A DNA stretch of 28,620 nucleotides from an uncultured Collinsella sp. (GTDB lineage: Bacteria > Actinomycetota > Coriobacteriia > Coriobacteriales > Coriobacteriaceae), in assembly GCA_900545605.1 (NCBI GenBank), contig UQZL01000027.1:1-28620 (forward strand), in the 5' to 3' direction. Shown in pieces: positions 25,150 to 28,620 of this stretch. The notes below the pieces were generated by a model. The model saw only the letters and a program-made list of their open reading frames with translations, was not told the DNA's origin and did no database searches. The position numbers and the translations under genes are program-made. The first letter of the stretch is position 1. The number at the start of each line of letters is the position of its first letter.

Positions 25150-27294
25150 GTGGCAAAAAAGCCTCAGCACGCTCAGAACAACCAGCGCAGTCAGCAGAGC
25201 AAACAGGGCCAGCAGCAAAAGCGCGGCGGTAAGGCCCAGGGCGGCCACGCCACTCATACCCCGGCAGCGCCCGCCCGTCCCTGGCGCCCGGGCCGCGACA
25301 AGTTCCTCCCCGTCAGCCGCGCCGATATGGACGCGCGCGGCTGGGACCAGTGCGACTTCGTCTACATCTGCGGCGACGCCTACGTGGACCACCCCAGCTT
25401 TGGCATGGCCATCGTCAGCCGCGTACTCGACGCGCACGGCTACAAGGTGGGCATCATCTGCCAGCCCGACTGGACCGACCCCGCCAGCATCACGGTGCTC
25501 GGCGAGCCGCGCCTGGGCTTTTTGGTCAGCGCCGGCAACATGGACTCCATGGTCAACCACTATTCGGTGACCAAGCACCGCCGCCACACCGACGCCTATA
25601 CCCCCGGTGGCGAGGAGGGGCGCCGTCCCAACCGTGCCGTCACGGTCTACGGCAACCTCATCCGCCAGACGTTCAAGGACGCCCCCATCATCATCGGCGG
25701 CATCGAAGCGAGCCTGCGTCGCCTGGCCCACTACGACTACTGGCAGGACAAGCTCAAGCGCTCGGTACTGCTCGACTCGGGCGCCGACATCCTCATCTAC
25801 GGCATGGGCGAGCACGCAATCGTCGAGATCGCCGACGCGCTCGACGCGGGGCTGCCCATCGATCAGATCACCTATATCAACGGCACCGTTTACCGCACGG
25901 GCTCGCTCGACGAGGTCTACGACTACGACCTGCTGCCCAGTTGGGACGACCTTGCCGCCGATAAGCTCAACTACGCGCGCAGCTTTAACGTGCAGCAGCA
26001 GAATATGGACCCCATCACCGGACATCGTCTGGTAGAGCCCTATCCCAACAGCGTCTATGTGGTGCAGAACCCACCGTCGGCGACGCTCACCAACGACGAG
26101 ATGGACGAGGTGGCCGAACTCCCCTACGCACGTGACTGGCATCCCGACTACGATGCGGCAGGCGGCGTGCCGGCCTTTGCCGAGATCAAGTTTTCGATTA
26201 GCTCCAACCGCGGCTGTTTTGGCGAGTGCTCGTTTTGCGCCCTCACCTTCCACCAGGGTCGCGTGTTGCAGATGCGCAGCCACGATTCGATCATGCGCGA
26301 GGCCGAGCTGCTCACGCACGACCCCGAGTTTAAGGGCTATATCAACGACGTGGGCGGGCCGACGGCCAACTTTAGCCGCCCGGCCTGCGACAAGCAGCTC
26401 AAGCACGGCGTGTGCAAGAACAAGCGCTGCCTGTGGCCGAGCGTGTGCAAGAACATGGTGGTCGACGAGAGCGGCTACACGCAGCTGCTGCGCGACCTGC
26501 GCCAGCTGCCGGGCGTCAAAAAGGTCTTTGTCCGCAGCGGCATCCGCTTTGACTACACCATGGCCGATGCCTCGGACGAGTTTTTGCGCGAGTTGCTGGA
26601 GCACCATGTCTCGGGCCAGCTACGCGTGGCACCCGAGCACGTAAGCGACGCGGTGCTCTCCGTAATGGGCAAGCCGAGCCGCGCCGTCTACGACGCGTTC
26701 TGTCGCAAATTTGAGCGCTTGAACCGTGAATACGGCCTTAAGCAGTACGTGGTGCCGTATCTGATCTCGAGCCACCCCGGATCGACGATGAAGGAGGCCG
26801 TGGACCTCGCCGAGGCCGTGCGCGACATGGGCTATATGCCCGAGCAGGTGCAGGACTTCTACCCCACGCCGTCCACCATGTCGACCTGCATGTACTACAC
26901 CGGCGTGGACCCGCGCACCATGGAGTCGATCTATGTGGCGCGCGACCCGCACGAAAAGGCCATGCAGCGCGCGCTCATCCAGTATCGCAAGCCCGAGAAC
27001 TACAAGCTTGTGCGCGAGGCATTGGAAAAGGCCGGGCGTCGTGACCTGATCGGCTACACCAAGCATTGCCTGATCCGTCCCGTACCGCCGCGCCCGGGCG
27101 AGACGTCTGCTGGCGGCGGACATGGCACCGGCAAGAAGGGCAGCAAACCGCATGGCGGCGGCGCTGGCGGCGCCGGCAAGGGGCCTAAAGGCAGCAAGGG
27201 GCACAGCGGCATGTCGCGCGCACAGAACACTGCCGGGCGCAACCGTGCAGCTCAGGGGCGTCAGGGTGCCAACGGAGGCGGACGCCGCAATTAG
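25150..27294 (+). CDS. YgiQ-family radical SAM protein with disordered basic tails
   Basis: 714 residues from a GTG start that has GGAGG four bases upstream; an in-frame ATG at 24970 has no site and would cross the promoter. The order is a polar N-terminal tail (residues 1-45, rich in Gln, Lys, Gly), the YgiQ N-terminal domain (VYICGDAYVDHPSFG, IIIGGIEASLRRLAHYDYW), then the radical SAM core. Cys356, Cys360 and Cys363 (RGCFGECSFCAL) hold the 4Fe-4S cluster, and the YgiQ C-terminal domain has VAPEHVSD and VQDFYPTPSTMSTCMYYTG. A second Cys group, CKNKRCLWPSVC, may bind metal. The last 65 residues are Gly, Lys and Arg rich. The reaction of YgiQ is not established. The stop codon overlaps that of the convergent CPBP gene. 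Confidence 0.95.
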   Translation: MAKKPQHAQNNQRSQQSKQGQQQKRGGKAQGGHATHTPAAPARPWRPGRDKFLPVSRADMDARGWDQCDFVYICGDAYVDHPSFGMAIVSRVLDAHGYKVGIICQPDWTDPASITVLGEPRLGFLVSAGNMDSMVNHYSVTKHRRHTDAYTPGGEEGRRPNRAVTVYGNLIRQTFKDAPIIIGGIEASLRRLAHYDYWQDKLKRSVLLDSGADILIYGMGEHAIVEIADALDAGLPIDQITYINGTVYRTGSLDEVYDYDLLPSWDDLAADKLNYARSFNVQQQNMDPITGHRLVEPYPNSVYVVQNPPSATLTNDEMDEVAELPYARDWHPDYDAAGGVPAFAEIKFSISSNRGCFGECSFCALTFHQGRVLQMRSHDSIMREAELLTHDPEFKGYINDVGGPTANFSRPACDKQLKHGVCKNKRCLWPSVCKNMVVDESGYTQLLRDLRQLPGVKKVFVRSGIRFDYTMADASDEFLRELLEHHVSGQLRVAPEHVSDAVLSVMGKPSRAVYDAFCRKFERLNREYGLKQYVVPYLISSHPGSTMKEAVDLAEAVRDMGYMPEQVQDFYPTPSTMSTCMYYTGVDPRTMESIYVARDPHEKAMQRALIQYRKPENYKLVREALEKAGRRDLIGYTKHCLIRPVPPRPGETSAGGGHGTGKKGSKPHGGGAGGAGKGPKGSKGHSGMSRAQNTAGRNRAAQGRQGANGGGRRN

Positions 27295-28211
27295 TGCGGG
27301 AATGCGGTAGGTGCGCTCGCAGCGCTCTGCTGGCACGCTTGGCGCAGCGAGCACATTGCCTCCACCAGGATCACGCCGGCGATCGCGACCGTGATTATCA
27401 CGTCGAGCGGCGTGTTCACAAACCACAGCAACGTCATGAGATACGACCCGGCGTTAAAGGCAAAATGCAGCAGGATCGTGTAGCGGAGCTTTCCGGTGGT
27501 CACGAGCACCCAGCCAAAGACCAGACCGGCGGCGCCGGCGTAGCAGCCCTGCACCCAGTTCATATGCATAAAGCCAAAGATGGCCGCCTGCAGCACAATC
27601 GCCGCGGCGATGCCTCGCTTGTCCGGCGCCGCCCAGGGCACCATGGCGACGTCTTGCGCCCGTGCGCGACGCCGGCGCTTCCAAAGCGGACGGCACTGCG
27701 GGTTAAATGCTCGGAGCGAAAACTCAAAAATGATACCGCGCGCCAGCAGCTCCTCGCAAAACGGAGCGCCGAGCACCGTAGTCAGGACGGCCAGGTAGCT
27801 CGTGTCGCCCATGCCCGTCTCCTCGACAACTTCGCTGTAATCAGCCGCCGCCTCGGGCAGCAATGACAGTACGGCATCGGTCACGTAGCCAACGACCACC
27901 TGCAGGGCAAGGCCGATCACGATAACGTAGGCGATGCGCCTCCACGCTTTGCCTGCTCCCCCGCCAAGCGGGCGCTCGCCCTGCCAGCGCGCCATAAACG
28001 AGCGCGGCCACAGATAACGCCACCACAGCAGCGCCATCAAAAACGACGCCATCTGCGCGGCAGCCTGAAGCAATTGAATATCGAGGCCATCAATCGAAAA
28101 GCCCATGAACACCGACGCGACACCCAAAGCGGAAAACAAAACCACGCTCAAGGCAATATCTGCCGCGACAACGCCTAAACAAGCAAGTGTCCACACCAAC
28201 GCGTTGAGCAT
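27291..28211 (-). CDS. CPBP-family intramembrane metalloprotease
   Basis: 306 residues, about seven or eight hydrophobic segments. The catalytic motifs of the CPBP (CAAX protease and bacteriocin-processing) family are present: Glu153-Glu154-x3-Arg158 (CEELLARG), His216 (FGFMHMNW) and His249 with Asn253 (LLHFAFNAG). A basic loop (WKRRRRARAQ, 177-186) between helices is probably cytoplasmic. Family members cleave within membranes; roles include prenyl-protein processing, bacteriocin immunity and regulator release. No bacteriocin gene is nearby, so the substrate is unknown. GAGGAGG lies five bases before the ATG. The TAA shares bases with the convergent ygiQ stop, and no terminator is seen between the two. 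Confidence 0.93.
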   Translation of the reverse strand: MLNALVWTLACLGVVAADIALSVVLFSALGVASVFMGFSIDGLDIQLLQAAAQMASFLMALLWWRYLWPRSFMARWQGERPLGGGAGKAWRRIAYVIVIGLALQVVVGYVTDAVLSLLPEAAADYSEVVEETGMGDTSYLAVLTTVLGAPFCEELLARGIIFEFSLRAFNPQCRPLWKRRRRARAQDVAMVPWAAPDKRGIAAAIVLQAAIFGFMHMNWVQGCYAGAAGLVFGWVLVTTGKLRYTILLHFAFNAGSYLMTLLWFVNTPLDVIITVAIAGVILVEAMCSLRQACQQSAASAPTAFPH

Positions 28212-28297
28212 GCCAGCCTCCTCAAGAACCGTTCCCTAGTTCTACCACAAACTGGCAAAACGCTGATCCCTTAGGGGCGGAGGAAAACGAATCATTG

Positions 28298-28443
28298 TTG
28301 GTGCAAAGGAGCCAGGTTACTTTGCGCCAATCATGAGTTGCGGTGAAATAGGGACTGAAAAGCCGCTCAAAAGGCCAAAACAGTCCGTATTCCACCGCAA
28401 CTTCAAGACGTTGGTGCATATGGACCTGTCCCCTTTGCACCAA
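28298..28443. repeat. Composite palindromic element (BIME-like), includes copy 2 of the 65-base repeat
   Basis: Three palindromes in a row. Unit 1 (28298-28330) starts TTGGTGCAAAGGAGCCAGGT and folds back on CTTTGCGCCAA. The central unit (28337-28401) is the second copy of the element at 9020-9083. Unit 3 (28411-28443) starts TTGGTGCATATGGACC and ends CCCTTTGCACCAA. Units 1 and 3 are related to each other, and their outer 20-base arms are also complementary at 18 of 20 positions. The element fills most of the 299-base gene-free stretch between the CPBP gene and the right-edge gene. No coding potential is seen. Confidence 0.82.
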
Positions 28444-28476
28444 AAAGGGCTCCGAGCAAAAACATGCCCGGAGCCC
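28442..28476 (-). terminator. Intrinsic terminator of the right-edge gene
   Basis: GGGCTCCG (28447-28454) pairs with CGGAGCCC (28469-28476). On the minus strand the stem is followed by TTTTTGG. It lies 34 bases after the stop of the partial gene. Confidence 0.85.
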
Positions 28477-28510
28477 TCTGGTCGCCTCGACTTAGAGCGC
28501 GACGCGTGTG

Positions 28511-28620
28511 TTACTTGCGCTTGCCGCCGCCGTCACCGGGGCGACGGGAGCTGCCGCCGCGCTTGCCGCCACGGCTGTGCAGATTGTGCTGGCAATGAAA
28601 TGCCGCTGGTATTGGGGCCT
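28511..28620 (-). CDS. C-terminal fragment of a protein with a basic Gly/Arg/Lys-rich tail
   Basis: Only the last 35 codons are inside the window. They read APIPAAFHCQHNLHS, then a tail of GGKRGG, SSRRPG and DGGGKRK ending in TAA. The terminator at 28442-28476 supports a real gene end. The tail type is common at the ends of RNA-binding proteins such as helicases, ribonucleases and pseudouridine synthases in actinobacteria, but nothing identifies which. The 5' part lies beyond the window. Confidence 0.5.
   Translation of the reverse strand, partial: APIPAAFHCQHNLHSRGGKRGGSSRRPGDGGGKRK

Noticed and set aside
24853..26607. A 584-codon open frame antisense to ygiQ
   Set aside because: Its sequence is complementary to a clear radical SAM gene, and it has no recognisable domain.

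Overview
The window is GC-rich bacterial DNA, densely coded, with strong GGAGG-type ribosome binding sites. The gene content points to an anaerobic gut actinobacterium of class Coriobacteriia, with Collinsella the most likely genus. The pointers are a DnaE with an intact PHP domain and a long insertion in it, an AddA/AddB pair, superoxide reductase instead of superoxide dismutase, a YerC-type TrpR homologue, and a YgiQ radical SAM protein. The genus is an inference from protein character, not from a search.

Layout. 1-15815 (all minus strand) is a codirectional block read addB-addA-dnaE-SNF2 helicase-superoxide reductase-NadE-like protein. It combines recombinational repair, the replicative polymerase and a Swi2/Snf2 ATPase. 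The last gene, cut by the window edge, is aligned with glutamine-dependent NAD synthetase over its whole visible length but has lost the catalytic residues of both domains. 16000-17559 holds yerC (minus), a small four-helix membrane protein (plus) and an Rrf2 regulator (minus). The Rrf2 gene is divergent from cysK, and mnmA follows on the plus strand to 20032. 20041-21414 (minus) is a lower-GC gene fusing a helix-turn-helix to a HipA-like kinase, with no separate antitoxin. 21555-24887 (minus) carries an M42 aminopeptidase, a FucO-type iron alcohol dehydrogenase and a YoaK/DUF1275 membrane protein. 25150-27294 (plus) is ygiQ. Its stop codon overlaps that of a convergent CPBP intramembrane protease (27291-28211). 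A basic Gly/Arg/Lys-rich C-terminal tail of another minus-strand gene enters at the right edge.

Non-coding structure is unusually rich. A 64-65 bp palindromic element occurs twice, 19 kb apart (9020-9083 and 28337-28401). The second copy is flanked by two related 33 bp hairpins, giving a BIME-like composite. A perfect 31 bp inverted repeat encloses a second hairpin just after the fucO stop (22702-22831). Clear intrinsic terminators follow the superoxide reductase, yerC, the small membrane protein, the M42 peptidase, yoaK and the right-edge gene. cysK has a good promoter and a structured leader, and a terminator-like hairpin sits immediately downstream of a -10 element ahead of mnmA.

The most promising items for novelty are the doubly degenerate NadE paralogue, the HTH-HipA kinase fusion, and the composite palindromic repeats. 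No tRNA, rRNA, CRISPR array, insertion sequence or prophage was recognised.
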